The translations under genes and the position numbers were made by a program. A stretch of DNA of 64,000 nucleotides from Methanomassiliicoccales archaeon (GTDB lineage Archaea > Thermoplasmatota > Thermoplasmata > Methanomassiliicoccales > JAAEEP01): assembly GCA_013415695.1 (NCBI GenBank), contig JAAEEP010000007.1:38088-102087 (forward strand), in the 5' to 3' direction. The notes below the pieces were generated by a model. That model saw only the letters and a program-made list of their open reading frames with translations. It was not told where the DNA came from and searched no databases. Positions 54,260 through 63,294 of this stretch are shown here, one piece after another. The stretch's first letter is position 1, and each line of letters opens with the position of its first letter.

Positions 54260-55783
54260 CTACTCCAGAGAGCTGGGTAGCGTTTCTTCCACACTTTTGA
54301 CAAGACGACCGTTAATGATCATGTCCCTTATCCATTCGATTTCCTTGCTCAAGGGACGGTCTTCTATCACCCTTTCAACACCACTCCTGATGAATGAAAG
54401 TGCCTCTCTGGAACCAAGGCCGGGCCTCATGCTGTGAAATTCCAGGGCTTGGGCAGCACACAGAAGCTCGATAGCGACCACCAACTCGGCGTTTCCCGTT
54501 ATCCTCTCCAGCTTCTCGGCGGCGATGGACCCCATGCTGTTGAAATCCTCCTGATTGGCACTGGTAGGAATTGAATCCGCCGAGGCGCTGTTCGCCATAA
54601 GCTTGCTCTCGCTGGTGAGAGCGGCCGCGACATACTGGGTTATCATCAATCCCGAGTCCGCACCTTCATCGCGGGTTAGGAAGCGAGGCAGACCGCTCAA
54701 CTTGCCGTCCAGCAACCGCGCGATCCTCCTCTCGGAAAAGGAAGCGATCTCGTGGACCGCTAGGCCCATTGCATCAAGGGGGAGGGCAAGTGGCTCGCCA
54801 TGGAAGTTACCTCCTGAGAGAGCCTCCCCATCGAAGATCAGCGGATTGTCCGTGGCGCTGTTCATCTCGATCTCCAGTACCTCTTTCCCTCTTGCGAGGG
54901 AATCCATCACGGCACCTAGCACCTGGGGTCCGCACCTCAAGGTGTAGGCGTCCTGCACCTTGAGGCATTCCCTATGGGATGCGACGATCTCGCTCTCCTC
55001 AAGAAGCAAACGGAGATTCCGGGCTACCGCTAACGGTCCAGGGTGTGGCCTCACCTTGAATAGACGCTCGTCGAAGGCGTGGTCCGTTCCGGAAAGTGAT
55101 TCCAGGGACATGGCAAGGGCGATCTGGGCCGCCTTCAGGAGCAGAAGGGCCCTATTCAAACAAATGCATCCTATGGCACACATGAACTGGGTCCCGTTGA
55201 TGAGAGCCAAGCCCTCCTTTGCCTGCAACTCAATTGGATTCAGTCCTACAGTCTCAAGGGCTTGGCCACCGAGGAGCCTCTCACCCTCCGCCCAGGCTTC
55301 ACCCTCGCCCATTATCACCAACGCGATGTGAGCCAGTGGAACCAGGTCCCCAGAAGACCCAACTGATCCCTTTCGAGGGACAAAGGGTATCACATCCCTG
55401 TTGATCATCTCCACTATGAGATCGACGAGTTCAAGCCTCACCCCTGAGTAACCCTTTGCCAGTGCGTTGGCTCTGAGAAGCATCATGGCCTTCGTGGTCT
55501 CCTTGGGTAGCGGTTCGCCAACACCAGCTGCGGTTGACCGAACCAGATTCCTCTGGAGTGTTGTGATCAGATCTCTCGGGATCACCACATTCTCGAACTC
55601 GCCCACACCCGTGTTCACGCCGTACGCGATCTCTCCGCTTTCCAGGATACTATCAAGGCTTTTCCTGCTTCTCGCGATTCTTGTTCTGGCCTCATCTGAG
55701 ACAAGGACGGTCGCCTCTCCCCTAGAGACCATTATTAACATCTCTAGAGTGAGATTCTCCCCGTCGATCACCACAGTGTCCAT
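54260..55783 (-). CDS. hutH: Histidine ammonia-lyase family enzyme with Ser-Ser-Gly in the MIO site
   Basis: 507 residues. Tyr54 in AYGVNTGVGEF, the prosthetic-group site GSVGSSGDLVPLAH (residues 139-152), NGTQFMCA and the C-terminal ANQEDFNSMG are family features. The autocatalytic MIO group normally forms from Ala-Ser-Gly; here it is Ser143-Ser144-Gly145. HAL removes ammonia from histidine to give urocanate, but no hutU/I/F genes are in the window, so another aromatic substrate is possible. ATG at 55783 has no ribosome site. Its stop abuts the stop of the repeat protein. Confidence 0.9.
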   Translation of the reverse strand: MDTVVIDGENLTLEMLIMVSRGEATVLVSDEARTRIARSRKSLDSILESGEIAYGVNTGVGEFENVVIPRDLITTLQRNLVRSTAAGVGEPLPKETTKAMMLLRANALAKGYSGVRLELVDLIVEMINRDVIPFVPRKGSVGSSGDLVPLAHIALVIMGEGEAWAEGERLLGGQALETVGLNPIELQAKEGLALINGTQFMCAIGCICLNRALLLLKAAQIALAMSLESLSGTDHAFDERLFKVRPHPGPLAVARNLRLLLEESEIVASHRECLKVQDAYTLRCGPQVLGAVMDSLARGKEVLEIEMNSATDNPLIFDGEALSGGNFHGEPLALPLDAMGLAVHEIASFSERRIARLLDGKLSGLPRFLTRDEGADSGLMITQYVAAALTSESKLMANSASADSIPTSANQEDFNSMGSIAAEKLERITGNAELVVAIELLCAAQALEFHSMRPGLGSREALSFIRSGVERVIEDRPLSKEIEWIRDMIINGRLVKSVEETLPSSLE

Positions 55784-55819
55784 GGTAACACGTAATGATT
55801 AGGGAGAAAGAGAAGAAAA

Positions 55820-55846
55820 AACAATCGGGGGCATTGGCCCCTTCGG
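55820..55846 (-). terminator. Terminator after the mevalonate-entry operon
   Basis: On the minus strand GGGGCCAATGCCCC forms a GC-rich hairpin followed by GATTGTTTTTT, four bases after the DUF35 stop codon. It separates the operon from hutH downstream. Confidence 0.65.
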
Positions 55847-55849
55847 GTT

Positions 55850-56266
55850 TCACTCGCTGGGCCGGGTGTTAACGGGCACGAACTTGTAGCCGTAGTGGAT
55901 CACACCGCCGGGACCCTCGTCCCCCAGCTTGCGCAGTGTGGACCTAACCCTCATCCCGATGTCAACTTCCGTTGGTTCGCAGTCGATGACCTGGGCTGTG
56001 ATCATGATGCCCTCGTCCAGCTTGATCATGGCCATGACGTAAGGCTTCAGTATCTCCAGCTGCGACGGTGCATCATGCACCACCGAGTACGAGAAGATCT
56101 CCCCTTCGCCCTTGAGGCGGACCTTCTCCATCTTCCCGATGGATTTTCGACGACAGTCGGGGCATACGGACCGTGGAGGGAAGAACATCTTGCCGCAACT
56201 CCCGCATCTCGAACCCATTAGGTTGTACCTGCTGGGGTTGTCCCTCCAGTATCTTGGTGCTGGCAT
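55850..56266 (-). CDS. DUF35 OB-fold protein with zinc ribbon (HMG-CoA synthase/thiolase partner)
   Basis: 138 residues. A rubredoxin-like zinc ribbon (RCGSCGKMFFPPRSVCPDC) and an OB fold (GEGEIFSYSVVHDAP, DIGMRVRSTL). In archaea this protein bridges thiolase and HMG-CoA synthase so that acetoacetyl-CoA can pass between them in a shared CoA site. It ends the operon HMG-CoA synthase, thiolase, DUF35; the ATG lies directly after the thiolase stop. All expected zinc cysteines are present. Confidence 0.93.
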   Translation of the reverse strand: MPAPRYWRDNPSRYNLMGSRCGSCGKMFFPPRSVCPDCRRKSIGKMEKVRLKGEGEIFSYSVVHDAPSQLEILKPYVMAMIKLDEGIMITAQVIDCEPTEVDIGMRVRSTLRKLGDEGPGGVIHYGYKFVPVNTRPSE

Positions 56267-57433
56267 CTAGACCACCCCCAATATGTGAACAACGACTGTC
56301 GACCCCGTTCCTCCCACGTTCTGGGCGAGGCCGATCTTCGCACCATCGACCTGACGCTTGTCCGCCTCTCCTCTGAGCTGGGCGACTATCTCCACCGCTT
56401 GGGCCACGCCTGTCGCGCCAATAGGATCTCCGCGCGCTTTAAGTCCACCTGAGGTGTTGATCGGAATCTTACCACCAAGCTCGGTCTGACCTTCCTCAGT
56501 CGCCTGGCCTCCCTTGCCCTTCTTAAAGAATCCAAGGTCCTCGATCGCCAGGATCTCAGAGATGGTGAAGTTGTCGTTGACCTCCGCCACATCGATATCA
56601 CTTGCTTTGATACCCGCCATCTCGTAGGCATTCCTTGCGGCCACGGCTGTCGCTTCGAAACTGCAGATGTCCTTCCGATGGTGCAGGGCGAGAGTGTCAC
56701 TTGCCTGAGCTGATGAGAGTATCTTGACTGGTTTATCGGTGTATTTCTCGGCGGTCTCCATGGCACACAGGACCACGGCAGCCGCACCGTCGGAGTTCGG
56801 AGCGCAGTCGAACATGCCTAGAGGCTCGGCCACGGGGGACGAGTGAAGGACCGTCCCGAGCTTGATCTCCCGCCTGAACTGGGCTTTGGGGTTCAACGAG
56901 CCGTGCTTGTGATTCTTTACCGCAACTTGGGCTATCTGCTCCCTGGTGGTACCGTACTCGAACATGTGCCGGCGGGCGATGATGGCGTGAAGCGAGGCAA
57001 AGGTGGCCCCCATGATGGACTCCCACTGCTGATCCGCAGCCGTAGCCTGGATGGCATTGGAAGCCACGTCCCCTACGTCGGTCATCTTCTCCGCACCGCC
57101 AACCACCACAATATCGTGAATGCCTGAAGCGACGGCCATGTATCCCTGCCTGAGAGCTAGCCCACCAGATGCTCCAGCCGCCTCGATCCGGGTGGCCGGG
57201 ATGTGATCCCTGGCCATGCCAGAGTAGTCGGCTATCAGCGCACCTATGTGCTCTTGATCGATGAATCTCCCGGCGGACATGTTGCCCACATAGAGGGCAT
57301 CGATCTCCTCCCCCGAGAGGTTAGCGTCGTAGACCGCAGCGAGACCGGCCTCGATACCGATGTCTCTAAATGATCTATCCCAGACCTCGCCAAACCTTGT
57401 TATGCCGATTCCAATAATCGCGACCTCTCTCAT
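56267..57433 (-). CDS. Archaeal thiolase-family protein of the mevalonate operon, catalytic residues replaced
   Basis: 388 residues, full length. It aligns along its length with archaeal acetoacetyl-CoA thiolase ([26 protein letters not shown]), but the nucleophile position in IEAAGASGG is Gly87 instead of Cys, the histidine of the EVHD motif is Asn286 (EVNDNF), and the histidine of the GHP motif is Asp336 (GDPIGATG). With these changes it cannot do normal thiolase chemistry. It may be a structural partner, or use another reaction. Start ATG 57433 overlaps the HMG-CoA synthase stop; the operon order is otherwise standard. Confidence 0.88.
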   Translation of the reverse strand: MREVAIIGIGITRFGEVWDRSFRDIGIEAGLAAVYDANLSGEEIDALYVGNMSAGRFIDQEHIGALIADYSGMARDHIPATRIEAAGASGGLALRQGYMAVASGIHDIVVVGGAEKMTDVGDVASNAIQATAADQQWESIMGATFASLHAIIARRHMFEYGTTREQIAQVAVKNHKHGSLNPKAQFRREIKLGTVLHSSPVAEPLGMFDCAPNSDGAAAVVLCAMETAEKYTDKPVKILSSAQASDTLALHHRKDICSFEATAVAARNAYEMAGIKASDIDVAEVNDNFTISEILAIEDLGFFKKGKGGQATEEGQTELGGKIPINTSGGLKARGDPIGATGVAQAVEIVAQLRGEADKRQVDGAKIGLAQNVGGTGSTVVVHILGVV

Positions 57434-58488
57434 CAGATCACTCCCTTCATTAGGATCTTGCCGCGGAACTTGGCGTAAGTTGCGTAATCTATGAACTTCT
57501 TGTTCTCCACCAGTTCCCTCACGGTGGGAGCGGCGGTCTTGCGGATACGCTTTATCCCAGGGGTAACGGTTATATCGAAGCCATCGGCCCCCGCCCCAGA
57601 ACCGTATGCCATCGCCATGATACGCTCATTGGGCTTGGCCACGTCGAGAATTGCCGACAGCCCCAGGGGGACGCATCCGGAATAGGTGTTCCCGATGAAG
57701 GGCGTTAGCAGACCAACCTCGATCTGGTCCTCTGTGAATCCCAGCTGCTTGGCCACCCTCAATGGGAACTTGCCGTTGGGCTGGTGGAATACCGCATAAT
57801 CGTAATCTTCGGGTTTTGACTTCGCCATCTCCATCAAGGACTTGGCGTTGGCTATGATGTGCTTGAAGTAAGCGGGCTCTCCCGTGAAGCGCCCCTCGTG
57901 GGATGGATAGGGCTGGCCCTCCCTCCTCCAGAAGTCCGGGGTGTCGGTGGTGTACGAAGAGGTGTGATTGATCTTCGCAATGAGCTTCTGCGACCCTATC
58001 AGGAAGGCCGCTCCACCCGCTGAAGCTGAATACTCCAGCGGGTCGCCGGGAGCTCCCTGGGAGGTGTCCGCCCCAATGGCAACACCGTACTTCACCATTC
58101 CAGAGCCGACAAGGCCCATACATGTCTGTATGGCCGCTGTTCCGGCCTTACAGGCGAATTCGAAGTCAGCGACGGTCAGGTTGGGCGAGGCCTCGATCGC
58201 CTCCGCCACTATCGTCCCGCTGGGCTTGACAGCGTAAGGGTGCGACTCCGATCCCACATAGATCGCTCCGATCTCCTGTGGATCGATGTTGACCCTTTTC
58301 ATCATGTTCCGGGCGGCCTCCACCGAAATGGTGATGACATCCTCATCCGGAGATGGGACCGACTTGCTGAAAATGAGCAACCCCCGGCTCAGAGCCTCCC
58401 CATCGGTACCCCATACCTTTCCAATTTCTTGGGGGGCGATCCGGTACCTTGGGATATATGCTCCGTAACTTACAATTCCTACATCCAT
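57433..58488 (-). CDS. Archaeal hydroxymethylglutaryl-CoA synthase
   Basis: 351 residues. The catalytic triad is intact: Glu81 in [16 protein letters not shown], Cys113 in [10 protein letters not shown] and His235 in VFHQPNGK. It condenses acetyl-CoA with acetoacetyl-CoA as the first committed step to isoprenoid lipids. ATG 58488 has AGGAGGAGGATC upstream. It lies 13 bases after the HTH regulator gene, and its end overlaps the thiolase start. Unlike its thiolase neighbour, it appears fully active. Confidence 0.95.
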   Translation of the reverse strand: MDVGIVSYGAYIPRYRIAPQEIGKVWGTDGEALSRGLLIFSKSVPSPDEDVITISVEAARNMMKRVNIDPQEIGAIYVGSESHPYAVKPSGTIVAEAIEASPNLTVADFEFACKAGTAAIQTCMGLVGSGMVKYGVAIGADTSQGAPGDPLEYSASAGGAAFLIGSQKLIAKINHTSSYTTDTPDFWRREGQPYPSHEGRFTGEPAYFKHIIANAKSLMEMAKSKPEDYDYAVFHQPNGKFPLRVAKQLGFTEDQIEVGLLTPFIGNTYSGCVPLGLSAILDVAKPNERIMAMAYGSGAGADGFDITVTPGIKRIRKTAAPTVRELVENKKFIDYATYAKFRGKILMKGVI

Positions 58489-58501
58489 TAAGATCCTCCT
58501 C

Positions 58502-59185
58502 CTAGTCAATGCTCTCGAGTTTCTCAACGAGTGTCTTGACTGGCATATCGATTCTTATCAATGGAATTCCCTCAAGGGTGGCAAGACGGATAGCTAGATC
58601 ATCCACGTGTTCCGGTTTGTGATAGGCGACCAGGGCCGGTTTGAGTGGATGGGCCCTTATCGCTATCATCGGTGATCGTCCGAACTTGACTCCAGTGAAG
58701 ATCAAAGCCCTCTCGCTGCTCCACCCATAGATCTTGAGGTAATCAAGAGATGAGAGTGATGTGATGGCCTTCATCGAGTCTATCACAGTGAATCCGTGGA
58801 TATCACGGTTGAGCGAGACGGTGTGGGTGAGATTATCACCATTCACCAATCTCATGAACTTCTCGGCCGACATGCTGGTCTTGAATTCCTTGATGCTGAT
58901 GATGCAATCGCTCTTCTCCCCCAGGTTGTATTTCTTGATCGTTGGCGAACCGTGCTCTTCATCTATTGTGATAAGTCCATTCACGATGCGCCTGACGATC
59001 ACGATGCCGGGGGACTTCCTCCTTCCAGACTCGTAATCGCTGATGACCGAGGGGGAAACCCTGAGCTTCCTCGCCAGCTCCTGCTGGGAGATCGCGAACT
59101 CCTCCCTCCATTTCCTTATGGTCTTTCCAGCGTCGTCCGAGAGAGTGATTTCTCCTGCGATCTTTTCCCTCAGCTCTTCACGCAT
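58502..59185 (-). CDS. HTH (Cro/C1-type) regulator of the mevalonate operon
   Basis: 227 residues. An XRE-type HTH at about 24-58 ([30 protein letters not shown]) is followed by a C-terminal domain of about 140 residues with [17 protein letters not shown], conserved with this operon in many archaea; it may sense an isoprenoid intermediate, though that is inference. ATG 59185 has no ribosome site, but a TATA box (AAATTTAAATATAC) lies 20-30 bases before it, so the transcript is leaderless. First gene of the operon. Confidence 0.92.
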   Translation of the reverse strand: MREELREKIAGEITLSDDAGKTIRKWREEFAISQQELARKLRVSPSVISDYESGRRKSPGIVIVRRIVNGLITIDEEHGSPTIKKYNLGEKSDCIISIKEFKTSMSAEKFMRLVNGDNLTHTVSLNRDIHGFTVIDSMKAITSLSSLDYLKIYGWSSERALIFTGVKFGRSPMIAIRAHPLKPALVAYHKPEHVDDLAIRLATLEGIPLIRIDMPVKTLVEKLESID

Positions 59186-59202
59186 GTTGGATGGTAGATT
59201 CT

Positions 59203-59250
59203 AAGTATATTTAAATTTGTCGAATTCCGAATACGACATAATTCGAATTC
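59203..59250 (-). promoter_or_regulatory. Promoter of the mevalonate operon with palindromic operator-like sites
   Basis: Minus-strand TATA box at about 59203-59216. Directly upstream GTCG at 59219 and CGAC at 59234 flank AATTCCGAATA, and a perfect palindrome AATTCGAATT is at 59241-59250. The nearness to the HTH gene suggests autoregulation. Confidence 0.4.
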
Positions 59251-59287
59251 ATGTGAAAAACGACATTGTCCAGGCATTAACCGCAAA

Positions 59288-59791
59288 TCAACGATTCACA
59301 TCCGTTTTTCGATCGAGAGATGCGATGATCTCCGTTAGATCAGGGCTGACGGCGGGTTGGTCCGCCACCCACTTGTATGTGATGCATCCATCCTTCTGTA
59401 TCACGAATATCGCCCTGTTCGAAAATCTCTTGAGAAGTCCGTTCTCGTTCTCTATGAAGACCCCGAAGAGCTTTGACGCCTTACCGTTGGCATCGCTGAG
59501 CATGCGGAATGGGACCTTCATCTTGCCCCCCCATCCTCTATGGGAGCGTATCGAATCGGTGTTTATCCAGACAACCCTGTAGCCGCGCGAATCGAACTCT
59601 TTCTTGGCCTCCTTGAACTCCCTCATCTCGATTGAGCATACCACTCCAAAATCCGCTGGGTAGAATACCAGAACTATGGGGCCCGACTTAAGCTCCTCGC
59701 CCAGGTTGAACCATTGCTCATTGGCATCCATGACCCTGAAATCCGGAGCTTCCTCTCCGGTGCATAGGTGGGAGTCGGGCCTTTGGCGCAT
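59288..59791 (-). CDS. Peroxiredoxin-like (AhpC/TSA family) protein
   Basis: 167 residues. FYPADFGVVCSIEMREF holds the peroxidatic cysteine (Cys52). The usual Thr three residues before the cysteine (TxxC) is Gly here. A cysteine near the C-terminus is present only in QKDGCITYKW, so the enzyme may be of 1-Cys type or use another resolving thiol. Start ATG 59791 after GAGGT. A paralogue lies directly upstream on the same strand; together they look like a tandem duplication. Confidence 0.85.
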   Translation of the reverse strand: MRQRPDSHLCTGEEAPDFRVMDANEQWFNLGEELKSGPIVLVFYPADFGVVCSIEMREFKEAKKEFDSRGYRVVWINTDSIRSHRGWGGKMKVPFRMLSDANGKASKLFGVFIENENGLLKRFSNRAIFVIQKDGCITYKWVADQPAVSPDLTEIIASLDRKTDVNR

Positions 59792-59840
59792 GATACCTCA
59801 AAAGGAGCAAGAGGTAGATAACTTCAATCCCCCGACATGA

Positions 59841-60338
59841 TTACGGGTGACCTTTTACCAGGTCACGGACGGCCTCCATGACCTCCTCGTAATTGGGTTC
59901 GTAAGCGGGATCATGAGCGACCCAGCGAAATCTTATCTCCATTTCCTTATCGACCAGGAAGACAGCTCGATTTGCCAGTTTGAAGTACAGCTCGTCCTCC
60001 ATAAGCACCCCGTACTCCTTAGCAACCTTGCCTTCCTCATCGCTGAGCAATTTGAAGGGGATCTTCAGCTTTCCCTTCCATACTCCATGCAGGGGGGGAT
60101 CGTCGACGCTAATGCCTACGAATTGCACTCCCAGGTCATCGAACTCGTCCTTGTACTTCACGAACGTCTTCATCACGATGTTGCACATGATGCCGAAGTC
60201 CGAAACATAGAAGTGCACGACCACCGGACCATTCTTGACTTCTTGGCTCAATCTGAAATCGCAAGTTGGCGAACCAGGAAGGCAGAAATCTGGAGCTTTC
60301 ATTCCAACCTTGAGGTGAGAATCTGGCTGGATGGTCAT
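59841..60338 (-). CDS. Peroxiredoxin-like protein, tandem paralogue
   Basis: 165 residues. VHFYVSDFGIMCNIVMKTF keeps the peroxidatic cysteine at residue 52, but both the Pro and the Thr of the PxxxTxxC motif are replaced (Val and Gly). ATG 60338 aligns exactly with the neighbour's start (Q/R-P-D-S-H-L); an ATG at 60377 is in frame too. The replaced motif suggests lowered or changed peroxidase activity, perhaps a redox sensor. It lies 49 bases upstream of the other copy. Confidence 0.8.
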   Translation of the reverse strand: MTIQPDSHLKVGMKAPDFCLPGSPTCDFRLSQEVKNGPVVVHFYVSDFGIMCNIVMKTFVKYKDEFDDLGVQFVGISVDDPPLHGVWKGKLKIPFKLLSDEEGKVAKEYGVLMEDELYFKLANRAVFLVDKEMEIRFRWVAHDPAYEPNYEEVMEAVRDLVKGHP

Positions 60339-60403
60339 TGGACTTGGAATACATTGCCACCTAATGAAATGCACCATTGCCGATCAGCGGAAAATGCATA
60401 CGG

Positions 60404-61081
60404 TCAATCCCTGATCCTTGGTTCGTCCCAGTAAGAGCAAGTGCCTGTCTCGCATCGGAATGACTGTTTGGAGAGACCGCTCCTGATCGCGATCAATGAG
60501 CATCCAACGATAATGATGGCTGAGATTACAACGATAATAATCGCGGTCTGGTCCGAGGCCATCATGCTCTGGGAGGGATCGAACCCAAGAAGATCCCAAA
60601 GGAAATCCAAGAGGCTCTCTCCGGTGGTGATGTGGGCACCCATCGAACCCGTGATACCGATTAGTACGATGCCGATGAGGGACAGACCGGCGTAGAGTCC
60701 AGCCATAGCGGGACAGGTCCACAATCCCCTGCCGAAGCGGAGGCGGATGAAGACCGCTCCTGCCCATATTGTCGTTGCTGCCGCGGTCATCACGATCTTG
60801 TTCATTGCCTCAGGAGATCCTAATAGCATATCGGTTGACCAGGCAATGGATCCGGTGATCGCGGAGAGCAGCAGTGCAACCACTCCGAGTAAAGCTGCGA
60901 CGATTCCCGCAGCTTCCAGGTAACCTCTTGTCTTCCTGGCGAAGTTCAGAAGGAACTTGGGTCGTTCCAACCAGCATACTATCTGGAGAAGGAATGTGCC
61001 CCCGATCCCGATGAAGGCAAGGACCAGGAAACCAGTGTGAAGTTCTGCGGTCATAGTGTGCAACGAGCTCATACTGACCAA
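60404..61081 (-). CDS. Polytopic membrane protein with histidines in membrane segments
   Basis: 225 residues with about five hydrophobic helices. Histidines at LHTMTAELHTGF (near 8 and 15) and in MGAHITTGE could bind heme b, which would suit a cytochrome-like role; I do not recognise the family with certainty. The C-terminus has RCETGTCSYW. TTG 61081 overlaps the end of the surface-protein gene, so the two are co-translated. The membrane/surface pair may form one complex. Confidence 0.65.
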   Translation of the reverse strand: MVSMSSLHTMTAELHTGFLVLAFIGIGGTFLLQIVCWLERPKFLLNFARKTRGYLEAAGIVAALLGVVALLLSAITGSIAWSTDMLLGSPEAMNKIVMTAAATTIWAGAVFIRLRFGRGLWTCPAMAGLYAGLSLIGIVLIGITGSMGAHITTGESLLDFLWDLLGFDPSQSMMASDQTAIIIVVISAIIIVGCSLIAIRSGLSKQSFRCETGTCSYWDEPRIRD

Positions 61082-62008
61082 TCAACCACCACCTCTGAGT
61101 CTGTCCCTGGCGTAGAGGACCAATAGGGTCAGTAAAGACACAAGAGCGAGTGAGGCCATGATCCCCGCGGTCATGTTAAGACCAAGATTGCCAAGCACAT
61201 CATCGTCGCCCAAATTGTTCACAGTTACATTGACTGTAGCAGAATGGGCAGCATCCATGCTGTCGTGGGCGATCACCTCGATGATGTGATTTCCATTTGC
61301 GTACTCCTTGGTGTCCAGAATCCATGAGTATGGATTCTCGTATTTCGTCGTAACTAATTCCCAGTCAACGATTAGGTTGACTGACTCTATAGTCACATCG
61401 GACCAGGAGGGAACGGTCACGATAGCGGTGATGATGATGGAGTCCCCCACGCTCGAGCCATGAACAGGCTCCAGGATTTGAACGACGACCTGTTCCGATA
61501 CAGGTTCACCCACCTGGAACAGAATCGGCCCAGCGGCCTTTGAGTATAAGGTATCGCCAGCATGCACCACCTTTGAATAAATCGGATAGGTGTCATTTTC
61601 CATGGGCGCCTCTAATACCCAAAGGAAAGAAGCCTCACCATCATACTCTGGATCCTTGTAATAGTTGTACTGGGTCTCGCCACTTGGATCCGTGAGAATT
61701 GTCCATCCATTTTCGGTGGGAAGACTTCCCTCCTCTGCGGTGTTGGAGGAGATAAGCGCTCCTAGCTCGTCACCTGAGATCTCCCCGGTAACGTTCACCC
61801 AAACCCTGACAGGCTGGTTGGGTGAAATGATGCCGCCAGTGGGATTTGATTCCATGGTAACGGTGACCGTACTCTCCACCTCGTGGCAGCTGGTTGCACC
61901 GTACTCCTGATTACCTGAGTAGGAACCATAGGAGGAGGCGAGTGGTGAGAGTGCGACCATCAATGCAATGGTCAAGATAGCCAGACCAGTGAAGAGATAT
62001 TTGCCCAT
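61082..62008 (-). CDS. Secreted surface protein with Ig-like domains and C-terminal membrane anchor
   Basis: 308 residues. Signal peptide (FTGLAILTIALMVALSPLA), then an N-terminal beta domain starting YGATSCHEVESTVTV with a single Cys-His, a second Ig-like domain (about 165-265: VVVQILEPVHGSSVGD, GNHIIEVIAHDSMDAA), and a C-terminal transmembrane helix before RDRLRGGG. It is thus displayed outside the cell. The overlapping downstream membrane gene suggests a two-protein unit, possibly an electron-transfer or sensor complex. Confidence 0.8.
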   Translation of the reverse strand: MGKYLFTGLAILTIALMVALSPLASSYGSYSGNQEYGATSCHEVESTVTVTMESNPTGGIISPNQPVRVWVNVTGEISGDELGALISSNTAEEGSLPTENGWTILTDPSGETQYNYYKDPEYDGEASFLWVLEAPMENDTYPIYSKVVHAGDTLYSKAAGPILFQVGEPVSEQVVVQILEPVHGSSVGDSIIITAIVTVPSWSDVTIESVNLIVDWELVTTKYENPYSWILDTKEYANGNHIIEVIAHDSMDAAHSATVNVTVNNLGDDDVLGNLGLNMTAGIMASLALVSLLTLLVLYARDRLRGGG

Positions 62009-62172
62009 CGTACAAAGCCCCTAGATCAGGAAGGGAAATGTGTATCTTCGGGCCTTAATGTTTTGCTGAGCATATCGCTGGAAATCCATTTGCGATGATG
62101 TTCGAGATTACAGGGTTAACGGGGTAAATAATAATCATGACCGATTCCTAGTATCATCATGGGTTGTATCAA

Positions 62173-62949
62173 ATGGATTGGGCGGTCATCCTTCTCTCCT
62201 CAGCAATCATATTCACGGCGGCATTGGTGCACGCTATCGCCGGATTCGGCTTCGCCCAGGTATCCATGGGGCTACTGCCCTTGATAAGAAGTGCCAGCTC
62301 AGCCTCTATAGTCTTCACCTTTCTGGCCATTGTCACCAACACTAGGGTGTGGTGGAGCGTCCGGGAGCATTTCAGATGGAAAGAGTGGATAGTGCCCATA
62401 GTTGGGCTTGCCGCGGGACTGCCCATAGGCGTCTTGTTCTTCAAGGAGATGAACGAGGATGCGATAAGAATGGCCATCGCCTTGGTGCTGCTCATCGGCG
62501 TGGTGCTATTGGCCACGGTGCGGCTCTCTGATAGAGCCAAGAGGAGAATCGAGGAGTCGGATTATAGGCCGGGCAAAATCACGGGTGTGATCGTGGGTTT
62601 TATCGCAGGAATACTTGGTGGGTCGGTGGCCATTCCCGGTCCGCCCATGATCCTCTATGGGGCCTTCATGGTCTACGCTGGAATATGGAAGAACGAGGAG
62701 ATGAAGGCAATATTCACCGCCTTCTTCGGAAGCTTGATGGCATACAGGGCTACCATTTTGATAGTCAGCGGTGACGTGACTCTTACCTATCTTGCGGAGG
62801 CGTTAGTGCTAGTGGTCCCGCTACTTATAGGTGCGTGGGTGGGAATCAGGATATTCGATAGGGTCCCGGCTGACAAGTTCCGCTGGTTGGTCCTGGCCAT
62901 GCTGACTATCAACGCTATAATCCTGGTGATGACCTCCCTACCTGAATGA
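62173..62949 (+). CDS. TauE/SafE-family transporter
   Basis: 258 residues with about eight membrane helices in two inverted repeats (HAIAGFGFAQVSMGLLPL in the first; IAGILGGSVAIPGPPMILY in the second). The family exports sulfite, sulfoacetate or other anions. ATG 62173 or TTG 62164. In context with the rhodanese and SoxB-like genes at 36-38 kb, an anion of sulfur is possible, though they are 24 kb apart. Confidence 0.88.
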   Translation: MDWAVILLSSAIIFTAALVHAIAGFGFAQVSMGLLPLIRSASSASIVFTFLAIVTNTRVWWSVREHFRWKEWIVPIVGLAAGLPIGVLFFKEMNEDAIRMAIALVLLIGVVLLATVRLSDRAKRRIEESDYRPGKITGVIVGFIAGILGGSVAIPGPPMILYGAFMVYAGIWKNEEMKAIFTAFFGSLMAYRATILIVSGDVTLTYLAEALVLVVPLLIGAWVGIRIFDRVPADKFRWLVLAMLTINAIILVMTSLPE

Positions 62950-62976
62950 TTGAGAGAAGACCAAATGGATGGTTGA

Positions 62977-62991
62977 CCAACATGTATATAA
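62977..62991 (+). promoter_or_regulatory. TATA box of tRNA-Pro
   Basis: GTATATAAATGG at 62979-62991, a good archaeal TATA box placed to start a transcript about 10 bases before the tRNA at 63024. Confidence 0.55.
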
Positions 62992-63023
62992 ATGGAGGCG
63001 TGATTTTGGGGGCAATCGATCAG

Positions 63024-63097
63024 GGGGCTGTGGGGTAACTTGGTTATCCTTGTGGCTTCGGGAGTCATAGATTCCGGTTCAAATCCGGGCAGCCCCA
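63024..63097 (+). tRNA. tRNA-Pro (CGG anticodon)
   Basis: Acceptor GGGGCTG pairs with CAGCCCC plus discriminator A (63097). D-arm GGGT..ATCC, anticodon loop TTCGGGA gives CGG, T-arm TCCGG TTCAAAT CCGGG. The anticodon stem GTGGC/GTCAT has two G-U pairs. CCA is not encoded, no intron is visible. Length 74 nt. Confidence 0.95.
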
Positions 63098-63294
63098 CTA
63101 GTTCACTATCCCGATCATTATTTTTCGGCAATATCACAAGGTCAAGGGTTTGAGGTCTAGAATGAAAGTCCTCATTCCTCTTTCCTCTTTCAATATCAAG
63201 ATCCAGGCTCTAATTCTCTTGAAGGTCAAGGAATATGAAGATGAAACAATCCAGAAGTTGGAATGACAGATATAAAAAAAAGAGAATAAGGTGT

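Noticed and set aside
62787..63137. Minus-strand frame running through tRNA-Pro
   Set aside because: Overlaps a well-folded tRNA and the TauE gene; typical false frame across a tRNA.
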